Assembly: GCF_020982545.1 (NCBI RefSeq)
Contig: NZ_JAJKLK010000024.1
Coordinates: forward strand, 489,955-553,954
DNA: 64,000 nt
Source of the DNA: Streptomyces sp. MNU76
GTDB taxonomy: Bacteria > Actinomycetota > Actinomycetes > Streptomycetales > Streptomycetaceae
Direction: 5' to 3'
The position numbers were made by a program, and so were the translations under genes. This document shows positions 50,367 to 60,198 of the stretch, one piece after another; position 1 is the first letter of the stretch, and each line of letters opens with the position of its first letter. The notes below the pieces were generated by a model that was given only the letters and a program-made list of their open reading frames with translations, searched no databases and was not told the DNA's origin.

Positions 50367-51805
50367 GGTGGTCTTCTCGCTGCTCTCGGTCGGCGTACGG
50401 GGGTCGTTCGTGCGGGTCGTGCGGGTCGTGCGGGTCGTGCGCGTTGTGTGGGTTGTGTGCGCCATCGGGTCCGTGTCGTGCGGCTTCTCGGTGGTCTAGG
50501 GGGTGATCTCCCCCAGGGCGGCGGCGAGTCGGGACGGGTCCCCATGGGGGCGGTGCGCGGGCTTCGGCCGGGGGCGGTGCGGGAGAGCTCGTAGCCGCCG
50601 CCCTCCACCGCCACCACGTCGATCCGTTCGCCCCGGGGGTGGCCGCAGCGGCGCTCACAGCCGGACCAGTACAGGGGGAGCCCCGCGCGTCCTGCCGCCG
50701 TCAGGTTCTCGGTGGCGTCCGCCCGTACGTCCGCCAGGGACTTCGCGCAGCCGGGCCGTCCGATGCAGGCGCCGACACGCAGCCAGGGGGAGCCCGGATC
50801 GGTGACGAGGCCGGTGACCGAGAGCCGGGCGAGCGCGTCGGTCGCCTGCTCCTCGCTCAGGCCCGGTACGGGCACGACGACCCCGCGCCACGGCGTCAGC
50901 CGCAGTTCACGGGACGGTGTCGCGGCCGCGAGGGCGCTCAACTCCCGCCACTGGGGAGGGGTGAGACGACCGAGGGGGGCGTGCACGCAGAGGGCGTCGC
51001 CGACGGCGCCCGGGACCGGGCCGCCCTCGGCTGCGGCCGTCGTCGTCCCGCTCTCGTCTCGCACCCGGCCCACAGAGTCGACGCCGACGGCGGTCAGCCG
51101 GTCCCGGACCCGGTCGAGCAGCCCGTCCTGGAAGGGGAGTTCGGTCACACGCCACACCCGGGCCCCGCTCTCCCGCGCCGCCTCCAGGAAAGTCTCGGCG
51201 GCGGTCAGCGCGGCACGGGCCGCGTCCTCGCCGGGGACCGCCAGGCTCTCCCCGGCCGTCCCCAGGCTCAGCAGCGCGCCACCGTCCTCGGTCGCTCGGA
51301 CGGTCACGTCGGCGTCCAGCGCGGTCACATCGCCGCGCCCGTCGTCGAGCGCGAACAGGAACCGGCCCGACAACCCCCGCGCCGCCTCGCTCGCGCACAA
51401 CGCGGTGTCGAGGGCGGACAGCCAGGGCCGTACGTCGCGCAGACCGCGTCCGTCGAGACCGGACAGGGGCGAGGCGACGATGTTGCGCACGCGTTCGTGC
51501 CCGGCGGACGGCAACAGTCCGGCCGCGTCCAGCGACTCGGCCAGCTCGCCCCCGCAGCCGTCGGCCAGCCCACGCAACTGGACGTTGCCGCGGGAAGTGA
51601 GGTGAAGATCACCGTCGCCGAGCCGTAGCGACGCCTCCGCGAGCGCCTCGGCCTGGCGGACGCCCAGCACACCGCCGGGCACCCGGACCCGGGCCAGCGC
51701 CCCGTCGTCCGCCGTATGCAGCCGCAGCGTCCCCGGGCAGGCGTCGCCACGGTCCCGTGTGACCGCTGTGGCCTGGGACGATGAACGCAGGGGAGGCGTG
51801 GACAT
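50363..51805 (-). CDS. cobG: Precorrin-3B synthase
   Basis: An Fe-S/siroheme monooxygenase that makes precorrin-3B from precorrin-3A using oxygen. It has two ferredoxin-sulfite-reductase-like halves (DLHLTSRGNVQLRGL, RLTPWRGVVVPVPGL) and the cluster-ligand motif GACIGRPGCAKS with WSGCERRCGHP, so all four Cys are present. After the core (VDVVAVEGGGYELSRTAP) this frame runs about 75 low-complexity residues until it overlaps cobH by GTGA. A shifted frame ends DPSRLAAALGEITP at 50496, which looks like the normal C-terminus, so a 1-nt indel near 50540-50560 is likely. Start taken at the ATG 51805; upstream starts at 51817/51829 are possible. Confidence 0.88.
   Translation of the reverse strand: MSTPPLRSSSQATAVTRDRGDACPGTLRLHTADDGALARVRVPGGVLGVRQAEALAEASLRLGDGDLHLTSRGNVQLRGLADGCGGELAESLDAAGLLPSAGHERVRNIVASPLSGLDGRGLRDVRPWLSALDTALCASEAARGLSGRFLFALDDGRGDVTALDADVTVRATEDGGALLSLGTAGESLAVPGEDAARAALTAAETFLEAARESGARVWRVTELPFQDGLLDRVRDRLTAVGVDSVGRVRDESGTTTAAAEGGPVPGAVGDALCVHAPLGRLTPPQWRELSALAAATPSRELRLTPWRGVVVPVPGLSEEQATDALARLSVTGLVTDPGSPWLRVGACIGRPGCAKSLADVRADATENLTAAGRAGLPLYWSGCERRCGHPRGERIDVVAVEGGGYELSRTAPGRSPRTAPMGTRPDSPPPWGRSPPRPPRSRTTRTRWRTQPTQRARPARPARPARTTPVRRPRAARRPP
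50411..50455. repeat. 9-bp tandem repeat at the cobG/cobH junction
   Basis: Units of TGCGGGTCG occur three times exactly and then twice degenerately. They lie between the probable true end of cobG and the cobH start, coding only in extended frames (A-R-P repeats or T-R-T repeats). Confidence 0.75.
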
Positions 51806-51910
51806 GGCGGCGAGCATACCCACCGGCACAACGGACGTATCCTCCGCCCTTTTGAGGCGACCCTTACTATGCTGATCGGTGGATCATCCGATCCATCGAC
51901 GCCACCCACG

Positions 51911-52060
51911 GCGCTAGGGTCTGTCGTCACATTCCCTAGGGGAGGAAGCCCGGTGTGAGTCCGGCGCGGTCCCGCCACTGTGAGCCCGTCCCAGGAGGGT
52001 CGGGCGAGTCAGGAACTCCCTTCCCCGTACCGCTCGGTCCGCCCGGGCCGGGGAGACTTC
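51911..52060 (+). promoter_or_regulatory. Cobalamin (AdoCbl) riboswitch upstream of cobN
   Basis: A leader with the conserved core GGAAGCCCGGTGTGAGTCCGG-like segment (51952-51964 region), the B12 box CGGTCCCGCCACTGT (51967-51981) and the following GTCAGGAACTCCC segment. These are standard landmarks of cobalamin riboswitches. It ends about 50 bases before the cobN ATG and should repress cobN when adenosylcobalamin is abundant, probably by sequestering the ribosome site. Confidence 0.92.
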
Positions 52061-52108
52061 GATCCGACACCGCCCGGGGCGCGGACCCCGAGGAAGGCCA
52101 GCAGCCGC

Positions 52109-55100
52109 ATGCAGCCATCGTCCGGGGAGCGCTCCGCGCAGCCCCGCATCCTGCTCCTGTCGACCTCCGACACCGACCTGCTCAGCGCCCGCGCGGCCGC
52201 CGGCCCGGTCCCCTACCGCTTCGCCAACCCCTCCCGCCTCGCGCTGGAGGACCTCCCCGTGCTCCTCGACGGCACCGACCTGGTCGTCGTACGCCTGCTC
52301 GGTGGCATCCGTGCCTGGCAGGACGGCCTCGACCTGCTGCTCGCCGACGGTCGCCCGGTCGTCGTCCTCACCGGTGAACAGGCCCCCGACGCCCAGCTGA
52401 TGGCCGCCTCCACCGTCCCCGTCGGCATCGCCGCGGAGGCCCACGCCTATCTCGCGCACGGCGGCCCCGCCAACCTGGAGCAGCTGGCCCGCTTCCTCTC
52501 CGACACGGTCCTGCTCACCGGCCACGGCTTCGACGCGCCCGCGCCCGCGCCCTCCTGGGGCCCGCTGGAGCGCACCGCCCGCGCCACCGCCGACGGCCCG
52601 ACCGTCGCCGTGCTCTACTACCGCGCCCACCACATGAGCGGCAACACCGCCTTCGTGGACGCCCTGTGCGGGGCGATCGAGGACAAGGGCGCCCGCGCGC
52701 TCCCGCTCTACGTGGCGTCGCTGCGGGCCCCCGAACCCGAGCTGATCGAGGAACTCCGCGCCGCCGACGCCATCGTGACCACCGTCCTCGCCGCGGGCGG
52801 CACCAAGCCCGCCGAGGCCTCGGCGGGCGGCGACGACGAGTCCTGGGACGCGGGCGCCCTGACCGGCCTCGACGTGCCGATCCTCCAGGCCCTGTGCCTG
52901 ACAGGCTCGCGGTCCGTCTGGGAGGAGAACGACGAGGGCGTCTCCCCGCTCGACGCGGCCAGCCAGATCGCCGTCCCCGAGTTCGACGGCCGCCTGATCA
53001 CCGTTCCGTTCTCCTTCAAGGAGATCGACGAGGACGGCCTCCCGGCCTACGTCCCCGACCCCGAGCGCGCCGCCCGCGTCGCCGGGATCGCCGTACGCCA
53101 CGCGCGCCTGCGCCACATCGCAGGCGCCGACAAGCGCCTCGCGCTCGTCCTCTCCGCCTACCCGACCAAGCACTCCCGCATCGGCAACGCGGTCGGCCTC
53201 GACACCCCCGCCAGCGCCGTCGCCCTGCTGCGCCGACTGCGCGAGGAGGGCTACGACTTCGGGACCGACGCCGAGGTGCCGGGCCTGGCCTCCGGCGACG
53301 GCGACGAGCTGATCCGCGCGCTGATCGAGGCGGGCGGCCACGACCAGGACTGGCTGACCGAGGAGCAGTTGGCCCGCAACCCGGTCCGTATCCCGGCCGC
53401 CGACTACCGCCGCTGGTACGCCGAACTCCCCGAGGAACTGCGCACGGCCGTCGAGGAGCACTGGGGGCCGGCGCCCGGCGAGATGTTCGTCGACCGCAGC
53501 GCCAACCCGGAGGGCGACATCGTCCTCGCGGCGCTGCGCTTCGGCAATCTGCTGATCCTCATCCAGCCGCCGCGCGGCTTCGGCGAGAACCCGATCGCGA
53601 TCTACCACGACCCGGACCTCCCGCCCTCGCACCACTACCTCGCCGCCTACCGCTGGATCGCGGCCCGCGCCGACGACGGTGGCTTCGGCGCCGACGCGAT
53701 GATCCACCTCGGCAAGCACGGCAACCTGGAATGGCTGCCCGGCAAGAACGCGGGCCTCTCGGCGGCCTGCGGCCCGGACGCCGCTCTGGGAGACCTGCCC
53801 CTGGTCTATCCCTTCCTGGTCAACGACCCGGGCGAGGGCACCCAGGCAAAGCGCCGCGTCCACGCCACGCTCGTCGACCACCTCGTGCCGCCGATGGCCC
53901 GCGCCGACTCCTACGGCGACATCGCGCGCCTGGAGCAACTCCTCGACGAGTACGCCCAGATCTCCTCCATGGACCCGGCGAAGCTCCCCGCGATCCGCGC
54001 CCAGATCTGGACCCTCATCCAGGCCGCCAAGCTCGACCACGACCTGGGCCTGAACGACCGCCCCGAGGACGACGGCTTCGACGACTTCCTGCTGCACGTC
54101 GACGGCTGGCTGTGCGAGGTCAAGGACGCCCAGATCCGCGACGGCCTGCACGTCCTCGGCACCCCGCCGGGCGGTGCCGACCGCGTCAACCTGGTCCTCG
54201 CCATCCTGCGCGCCCGCCAGATCTGGGGCGGCACCCAGGCTCTGCCCGGCCTGCGCGAGGCACTCGGCCTCGACGAGTCCGCCGCGACCCGCACCACCGC
54301 CGACGAGGCGGAGGCGAAGGCCCGCGCCCTGGTCGAGCGGATGGAGGAGCTGGGCTGGGACCCGGACTCCGTACCGGACGAGCACGGTGAACAGGTCACG
54401 GCCATCCTGGAGTTCGCCGCCCGCGAGGTCGTGCCCCGGCTCGCGGCGACCACGGCCGAACTCGACCACACCGTCCACGCCCTCGACGGCGGCTTCGTCC
54501 CGGCCGGCCCCTCGGGCTCCCCGCTCCGCGGCCTGGTCAACGTCCTGCCGACCGGCCGGAACTTCTACTCCGTCGACCCCAAGGCCGTCCCCTCCCGCCT
54601 CGCCTGGGAGACCGGCCAGGCCCTCGCCGACTCCCTGCTGGAGCGCTACCGCGCCGACAACGGCGAATGGCCCACCTCCGTCGGCCTCTCGCTGTGGGGC
54701 ACCAGCGCCATGCGCACGGCCGGCGACGACGTGGCCGAGGCCCTCGCCCTGCTCGGCGTCCGCCCGGTCTGGGACGACGCCTCGCGCCGGGTGACCGGAC
54801 TGGAGGCCGTCCCGGCCGAGGAGTTGGGCCGTCCCCGGGTCGACGTCACCCTGCGCATCTCGGGCTTCTTCCGCGACGCGTTCCCGCACACCATCGGCCT
54901 GCTGGACGACGCCGTACGGCTGGCCGCGTCGCTCGACGAGCCGGCCCAGGTCAACCACGTCCGGGCCCACGTCCAGGCCGACCTGGCGGCCCACGGGGAC
55001 GAACGCCGGGCCACCACCCGGATCTTCGGCTCCCGCCCCGGCACGTACGGCGCCGGACTGCTCCAGCTCATCGACTCCCGGGACTGGCGCACCGACGCGG

Positions 55101-55741
55101 ACCTCGCCGAGGTCTACACGGTCTGGGGCGGCTACGCCTACGGCCGGGAGCTGGACGGCCGCCCGGCCCGCGAGGAGATGGAGACGGCGTACAAGCGGAT
55201 CGAGGTGGCCGCGAAGAACACGGACACCCGCGAGCACGACATCGCCGACTCCGACGACTACTTCCAGTACCACGGAGGCATGGTGGCCACGGTCCGCGCG
55301 CTGCGCGGCACGGCCCCCGAGGCGTACATCGGCGATTCCACCCGCCCGGAGACGGTCCGCACCCGCACCCTGGTGGAGGAGACGTCCCGGGTCTTCCGGG
55401 CCCGCGTCGTCAACCCCAAGTGGATCGAGGCGATGCGCCGCCACGGCTACAAGGGTGCCTTCGAACTCGCCGCCACCGTCGACTACCTGTTCGGCTACGA
55501 CGCCACCACGGGTGTGATCGCCGACTGGATGTACGACAAGCTCACCGAGACCTACGTCCTGGACGAGACCAACCGAGAGTTCCTCCAGCAGGCCAACCCC
55601 TGGGCCCTGCACGGCATCGCCGAGCGGCTCCTGGAGGCGGAGTCGCGCGGGATGTGGGAGAAGCCCGACCCGGCGGTGCTGGAGGCGCTGCGCCAGGTGT
55701 ACCTGGAGACGGAGGGCGACCTGGAGGGCGGCGACAGCTGA
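52109..55741 (+). CDS. cobN: Cobaltochelatase large subunit
   Basis: A 1,210-residue CobN, the porphyrin-binding catalytic subunit of the ATP-dependent cobalt chelatase that inserts Co(II) into hydrogenobyrinic acid a,c-diamide. Length matches the family. Landmarks are YRAHHMSGNTAFVDAL, GTKPAEASAG, YPTKHSRIGNAVGLDTP, HLGKHGNLEWLPGKNAGLS and the C-terminal VNPKWIEAMRRHGYKGAFE. The ATG at 52109 (MQPSSGERS) lies after the riboswitch with AGGAAGG upstream; frames running back to 51980 would translate the riboswitch and are rejected. The partner AAA+/VWA subunits are not in the window. Confidence 0.96.
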   Translation: MQPSSGERSAQPRILLLSTSDTDLLSARAAAGPVPYRFANPSRLALEDLPVLLDGTDLVVVRLLGGIRAWQDGLDLLLADGRPVVVLTGEQAPDAQLMAASTVPVGIAAEAHAYLAHGGPANLEQLARFLSDTVLLTGHGFDAPAPAPSWGPLERTARATADGPTVAVLYYRAHHMSGNTAFVDALCGAIEDKGARALPLYVASLRAPEPELIEELRAADAIVTTVLAAGGTKPAEASAGGDDESWDAGALTGLDVPILQALCLTGSRSVWEENDEGVSPLDAASQIAVPEFDGRLITVPFSFKEIDEDGLPAYVPDPERAARVAGIAVRHARLRHIAGADKRLALVLSAYPTKHSRIGNAVGLDTPASAVALLRRLREEGYDFGTDAEVPGLASGDGDELIRALIEAGGHDQDWLTEEQLARNPVRIPAADYRRWYAELPEELRTAVEEHWGPAPGEMFVDRSANPEGDIVLAALRFGNLLILIQPPRGFGENPIAIYHDPDLPPSHHYLAAYRWIAARADDGGFGADAMIHLGKHGNLEWLPGKNAGLSAACGPDAALGDLPLVYPFLVNDPGEGTQAKRRVHATLVDHLVPPMARADSYGDIARLEQLLDEYAQISSMDPAKLPAIRAQIWTLIQAAKLDHDLGLNDRPEDDGFDDFLLHVDGWLCEVKDAQIRDGLHVLGTPPGGADRVNLVLAILRARQIWGGTQALPGLREALGLDESAATRTTADEAEAKARALVERMEELGWDPDSVPDEHGEQVTAILEFAAREVVPRLAATTAELDHTVHALDGGFVPAGPSGSPLRGLVNVLPTGRNFYSVDPKAVPSRLAWETGQALADSLLERYRADNGEWPTSVGLSLWGTSAMRTAGDDVAEALALLGVRPVWDDASRRVTGLEAVPAEELGRPRVDVTLRISGFFRDAFPHTIGLLDDAVRLAASLDEPAQVNHVRAHVQADLAAHGDERRATTRIFGSRPGTYGAGLLQLIDSRDWRTDADLAEVYTVWGGYAYGRELDGRPAREEMETAYKRIEVAAKNTDTREHDIADSDDYFQYHGGMVATVRALRGTAPEAYIGDSTRPETVRTRTLVEETSRVFRARVVNPKWIEAMRRHGYKGAFELAATVDYLFGYDATTGVIADWMYDKLTETYVLDETNREFLQQANPWALHGIAERLLEAESRGMWEKPDPAVLEALRQVYLETEGDLEGGDS

Positions 55742-55778
55742 CGACGGCGCGGGGGTGCGGGGCGGTCCACCGCGCCCC

Positions 55779-55872
55779 GCACCTGTGCCTCGGCAGTCTG
55801 CTGGCCCGTACCGAGATCCGCATCATGTTCGAGGAGCTGATCCCACGCCTCGCCGACTGCCGGTCGAGGTGA
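55779..55872 (+). pseudogene. C-terminal fragment of a cytochrome P450
   Basis: Thirty codons read HLCLGSLLARTEIRIMFEEL and end in RLADCRSR and a stop. This is the heme-Cys and L-helix region of bacterial CYP enzymes (H-x-C-L-G-x-x-L-A-R). Everything upstream of the Cys loop is missing, replaced by the cobN end 38 bases earlier. Confidence 0.75.
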
Positions 55873-56105
55873 CCTTCGCCTGGGCGTCGGCGGTACCCCA
55901 GCTCCTTGGTGATGCGGTCCCGCATGAACGCGGACGACTCCTTCGCCCGCGTCCCGGTCCACCTCGCCCTGGCCGATGTCCAGGTGCTGGTGGATCGGCG
56001 CGCGGTGCGGTGCGTGGTCACCCACCCGACCGGAGCGGGCACAGGATGTCGGGTGGGGCGGGGTGGCCGCTTCCTAGCGTGGTGGTCGAAAGGAAGGAGG
56101 CCGGG

Positions 56106-56972
56106 GTGCTGGAGCGGCTCAACCAGGCCATGGAGCACATCGAACGCCATCTCGATCAGCCGATCGAGGTGGCGGACCTGGCACGGATCGCGGTGACGTC
56201 GGAGTACCACCTGCGGCGGCTCTTCTCGGCGCTCGCGGGCATGCCGCTGTCGGAGTACGTCCGACGGCGGCGGCTGACCGTGGCCGGTGCCGAGGTGCTG
56301 GCCGACGAGCGGACGCTGCTGGAGATCGCGGTGCGCTACGGCTACGGCTCCGGAGAGGCGTTCGCACGGGCGTTCCGCGCCCTGCACGGCGTCGGCCCCG
56401 GGGAGGCCCGGCGGACCGGTGCGAGCCTGCGGTCGCAGCCCCGGATGTCCTTCCGTCTCGTCGTCGAAGGGAGCAGCAGCATGCGATACCGAGTCATGGA
56501 GAAGGAGGAGTTCCGGGTGGTCGGGAGGAAGGCCCGGGTCCCGCTCGTGCACGAGGGGATGAACCCGGCGATCGCCGACTTCATCCGGGGCCTCGGAAAG
56601 GAGACGCTCGACCGGATCGAGAGCCTGTCCGACCAGGAGCCGAGGGGGATCGTCGCGATCAGCGACAATCTCGACGCCAGTCGTGCCGAGGGCACCGAGC
56701 TCGACTACTTCCACGGGGCGGTGACGCGAGCCGCCGCCCCCGAGGACATGGACGAGCTCGTCGTCCCGGCCGGCACCTGGGCGGTCTTCGAGAACTCCGG
56801 GCCCTTCCCGCAGGCGCTGCAGCATCTGTGGCGGGACGTGTTCACCCAGTGGTTCCCGTCCACCCCGTACCGGAGCCGTCCGGGCCCCGAGATCCTGCGG
56901 ACCAGGCTCTCGCCCGACGCGGCGCGGGCCGACGCGGAGCTGTGGATCCCGGTGGAGCGGGCCTCCCTCTGA
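56106..56972 (+). CDS. AraC-family regulator with GyrI-like effector domain
   Basis: A 288-residue regulator. Two helix-turn-helix motifs fill residues 1-105 (IEVADLARIAVTSEYHLRRL, LEIAVRYGYGSGEAFARAFR), followed by a GyrI/AraC-E effector-binding domain (125-288; MRYRVMEKEEFRVVGRKARV, LVVPAGTWAVFENSGPFPQA). This order, DNA-binding first and small-molecule domain second, is typical of the Rob/BltR-like group that responds to hydrophobic compounds. The GTG at 56106 has AGGAGG seven bases upstream. No co-directional target gene follows before the mobile-element stack. Confidence 0.93.
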   Translation: MLERLNQAMEHIERHLDQPIEVADLARIAVTSEYHLRRLFSALAGMPLSEYVRRRRLTVAGAEVLADERTLLEIAVRYGYGSGEAFARAFRALHGVGPGEARRTGASLRSQPRMSFRLVVEGSSSMRYRVMEKEEFRVVGRKARVPLVHEGMNPAIADFIRGLGKETLDRIESLSDQEPRGIVAISDNLDASRAEGTELDYFHGAVTRAAAPEDMDELVVPAGTWAVFENSGPFPQALQHLWRDVFTQWFPSTPYRSRPGPEILRTRLSPDAARADAELWIPVERASL

Positions 56973-57345
56973 GCGCCGGCGCGCGGCGACTTCACGCCGT
57001 CGTGCGCCCGCCCCCGCCTCTCGTCCGCCGGTGGCATGGAACGCCGTCGACCTGAGATGGGGCCACGAGGCGATCGTCGTGGGGCGGGCCTCGGCGGACT
57101 CGCGGGCACGCTGGACACGGCCCGCGCGCAGAAGGTGCTCGCGGGAGAGCCGCCCTTCGTGGAGGAGGAGGCGGACGTGGCGGACCACTGGGCGTCGGGC
57201 ATGGCTCCACGCGAGGCCGTGGTCGGACTCCGCGGACCCGTCGAGGCGCCGGCCGAGCCGGGCAAGGACCGGCCCGCGCGGGCGACTTGAGCGACCTGGG
57301 CGGCGGGCCCCGGTCGGTCCTCCCCGTCCGTCGGAGCGCCACCGC
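56973..57345 (+). other. Intergenic with one doubtful small reading frame (57036-57290)
   Basis: A frame of 84 codons (57036-57290) shows partly normal composition (TLDTARAQKVLAGEPPFVEE, ADVADHWASGMAPREAVVGL). It has no recognised family and starts in a Arg-rich, non-protein-like stretch. It may be the tail of a gene whose 5' part was lost. Confidence 0.3.
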
Positions 57346-57514
57346 CTAGGGGGTGTTTCGAAAGTCCCGCACAGCACCCACGGCGCCCGGCACGCACTCT
57401 CGCCGCACCGGCCGAAACCCCAAGTACGTCCAGTACGAGGGCTTTCGTCCGGCACGCCGAGAGCACGCACCGGACACCGCGGGCACCGCACAGGACTTTC
57501 GAAACACCCCCTAG
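57346..57514. mobile_element. Foldback MITE-like element, copy 3
   Basis: Same 169-bp sequence and orientation as copy 1, with CTAG at 57346-57349 and 57511-57514. The right CTAG was split by the adjoining IS630 insertion. It forms the left boundary of the continuous mobile-element stack. Confidence 0.87.
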
Positions 57515-58761
57515 TAGTGCGTCGCTGCTTAGTTGTGGCGTGTCTGGTTGGGAGGCTGGTGTCTGGTGGGTTCCTCCTTCCCTTTTGCCGGACAGGACTG
57601 TCGTCATGGGTTCACAGAAGAAGCGGCCGGTCAGGTTGACACCGCAGGATCGTGAGGAGTTGGTCCGGGTGACCACCACGGGTGTTCGTGGGGCCTCGAT
57701 GATCATGCGTGCGCGTGTACTGCTAGCACTGGACACCTCGGTGGGAGACGTGGATCCCAAGGCGGTGATCGCGGCCCGGCTCGGCGTCTCCGGTGAGACG
57801 TTACGGCTGGTCGCCAAGCGTTTCGCCGAGACCGGTGGCGATGTGCACGCCACGATCGCGCGGAAGAAGCGCGACCTCCCACCGGTGCCCTCGCCGGTGA
57901 CCGGCGAGGTCGAAGCCCGGCTGATCGCGATGGCGTGCTCACAGCCACCCCAGGGCCATACCCGGTGGTCGCTGCGGCTGCTGGAGAAACATGTCGCGCT
58001 GGCCGAGGACATCCCCGATCTGGACCACTCCACCATCGGGCGGGTCTTAAAAAAACGGAACTGCGCCCTCACCTGAGAAAGTGCTGGACCATCCCACCCC
58101 GGGCGAACGCGGAGTTCGCGGCCCGGATGGAAGACGTGCTGGCCGTCTATGCCCGGCCCTACGACCCGGCACGTCCGGTGGTGTGCATGGACGAGAAGCC
58201 CTACCAGCTCCTCGGCGATGCCCGCGACCCACTCCCGGCCCGCCCTGGTCACGACGCCCGCCAGGACAGCGAGTACATCCGCTGCGGCACGTCCTCGATC
58301 TTCGTGTGGGTCGAACCCCTGCGCGGGTGGCGTCGCGTTCAGGCACTGTCCCGGCGGACCCGGATCGACTGGGTAAGCCAGGTCAAACAGTTACTGAGCG
58401 TGGACTACCCCGACGCCGAGACCGTGGTGCTGGTGATGGACAACCTCAACACCCACAACATCGCCTCGTTGTACGAGGCGTTCGAACCCGAAGAGGCATT
58501 CGCCCTGGCCCAACGCCTCGAGATCCACCACACGCCCAAGCACGGGTCATGGCTCAACATCGCCGAGATCGAACTCTCCGCACTGACCCGGCAATGCCTC
58601 GACCGCCGGATCAGCGACCTCGACACCCTCAACACCGAACTCTCAGCCTGGCAGAACGCCACCAACACCGACCAGCGTCAGGTGAACTGGCAGTTCACCA
58701 CCCACGACGCACGCATCAAACTGCGCCACCTCTATCCCAAAAACTAGCCGCGACAGTCTAC
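57514..58761 (+). mobile_element. IS630-family insertion sequence, copy 1
   Basis: A 1,248-bp element with imperfect terminal inverted repeats starting GTAG (GTAGTGCGTCGCTGC left; GTAGACTGTCGCGGC as the complement of the right end). It is flanked by TA duplications at 57512-57513 and 58762-58763. The target was CTAG at the junction of the foldback element and IS701; removing the IS restores CCCCCTAGTAGGGCTCC, exactly the junction seen at 1490-1506. CTAG with TA duplication is the known preference of IS630 elements. Confidence 0.9.
57606..58747 (+). CDS. IS630-family transposase (two frames, -1 programmed frameshift)
   Basis: The first frame (57606-58076, 156 residues) holds the helix-turn-helix region (KAVIAARLGVSGETLRLVAK). 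The second (to 58747) holds the DDE domain: Asp in VVCMDEKPYQLLG, Asp in VVLVMDNLNTHN, and Glu in LNIAEIELSALTRQC. They overlap at a run of seven A (58049-58055) phased T-TA-A-AAA-AAA, a classical A-AAA-AAA slippery site. A -1 shift gives VLKKTELRPHLRKCW and one protein of about 380 residues. The ATG at 57606 has AGGAC upstream. The element is probably intact. Confidence 0.9.
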
Positions 58762-58764
58762 TAG

Positions 58765-60194
58765 TAGGGCTCCGTTACGTCTGTCTGTCGGTCCTGTTTG
58801 GGGGAACGCTGAAGGTGTGGACGCACATGAAGTGAACCGGGCTCGGGCGACGTTGGCGTTATTCGTGGCTGACGTGTTCGCGTCGGTGCCGCGTAAGGAT
58901 CAGCGGGCGAAGGGCGACTGCTACCTGCGGGGACTGATGCTGGACGGACGGCGGAAGTCGATCCAGCCGATGGCGGAACGGCTGCCCGACGGCAACGAGC
59001 AGAACCTGCAGCAGTTCGTGAACCAGTCGACGTGGGATCCGGTGCCGGTGCGGCGGCGGATCGCCCAGCGGATGGTGCCGAGAATCGGCCCGGAGGCGTG
59101 GGCGGTCGATGACGTGTCGTTCCCCAAAGGACGGGAAGATGTCGGTGGCGGTCGCGCGCCAGTACTGCGGGGCGCTGGGCAAGCGGGCCAACTGCCAGGT
59201 CGCGGTGAGTGTGCACGCGGTCTCCGACACCGCGTCCTGTCCGCTGCAGTGGCGGCTGTTCGTGCCCGAGGAGTGGGCGGACGATGCGGTGCGGCGGCAG
59301 AAGACCGGGATACCGCAGGAGGTCGGGCACCGGGAGAAGTGGCGTCTGGCCCTGGACATCCTCGACGAGCTGGCCGGGTGGGGTCTGGTGCCGCCGGTGC
59401 TGGTCGCCGACGCCGGCTACGGGCAGAACGCCGACTTCCGCGACGGTCTGAGCGAGCGGGGCATCGGCTATGTCGTGGCGGTCCGTTCGGACGTGACGGT
59501 CCACCCGCACGACGTGCGGCCCACCGCCCCGGCCTGGTCCGGGAACGGTCGCAGGCCGCAGCCCCGCTACCGGGACAAGCCGTCCTCGGTGGCAGCGCTG
59601 GCTCAGGAGCACGGACGGCAGGCGTTCACCGAGGTGACCTGGCGTGAAGGCTCCCGCGGGCCGATGCACTCACGCTTTCTGGCGCTGCGGGTGCGGCCGG
59701 CCGGGGTGAGGGCCCGCCGTCTGGCCCAAGCCGCCGCCACTGCCGAGCACGGCCACTGGGACGGTGTCCTGCCCGAGGTGACGCTGCTGGTCGAATGGCC
59801 CCAGGACGCCGAAGCACCCACCGACTACTGGCTGTCCAACCTGCCCGCCGACACACCGATCACCGAACTGGTCCGCCTGTCCAAGATCCGCTGGCGCATC
59901 GAGCACGATTACCGGGAACTCAAGCACGGCCTCGGCCTGGACCACTTCGAGGGCCGCTCCTGGAACGGCTGGCACCACCACGTCACCCTGGTCACCGCCG
60001 CCCACGCCTTCCTCACCGAACAGCGCCTGTCCCCAAAAGCCGATACAGCGGACTCACCCTCTACCAGATCCTCGACGCCATCCAGGACCTGCTGAACTGC
60101 TGGACCGGCACCTGCACCACCTGCCACCGCCCGCTGCCCAGAACATCCACCACCAGCCAGAACCCAAGAGCCAGAGCAACCTAACGGAGCCCTA
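58765..60194 (+). mobile_element. IS701-family insertion sequence, copy 2 (one frameshift)
   Basis: 1,430 bp, one base longer than copy 1, with the same terminal inverted repeats. The right CTAG is at 60195-60198; the left CTAG is formed with the end of the IS630 element (58761-58764). The extra base is an A in TCCCCAAAGG near 59125-59128. Confidence 0.92.
58817..60095 (+). pseudogene. IS701 transposase, frame broken by +1 A
   Basis: Identical in plan to the 1548-2825 gene, but the frame leaves after WAVDDVSFPK because of the additional A. The remaining sequence is open in the next frame (VAVARQYCGALGKRANCQ onwards) to 60095. The CCCAAAA heptamer at 60032-60038 is preserved. Either a real inactivating mutation or a sequence error. 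Confidence 0.85.
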
Positions 60195-60198
60195 CTAG

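Noticed and set aside
50411..50455. CRISPR-like repeat array
   Set aside because: Contiguous 9-bp units without spacers; a simple tandem repeat.
51980..52108. Earlier cobN start
   Set aside because: It would translate the conserved riboswitch core and B12 box; family alignment starts at 52109.
51914..55612. A 1,232-residue minus-strand frame opposite cobN
   Set aside because: Mirror frame of cobN third-position bias; no motifs, and it would cross the riboswitch.
55860..56025. Minus-strand gene before the AraC regulator
   Set aside because: Short frames show some normal residues (SSAFMRDRITKELGYR) but no start, stop context or family.
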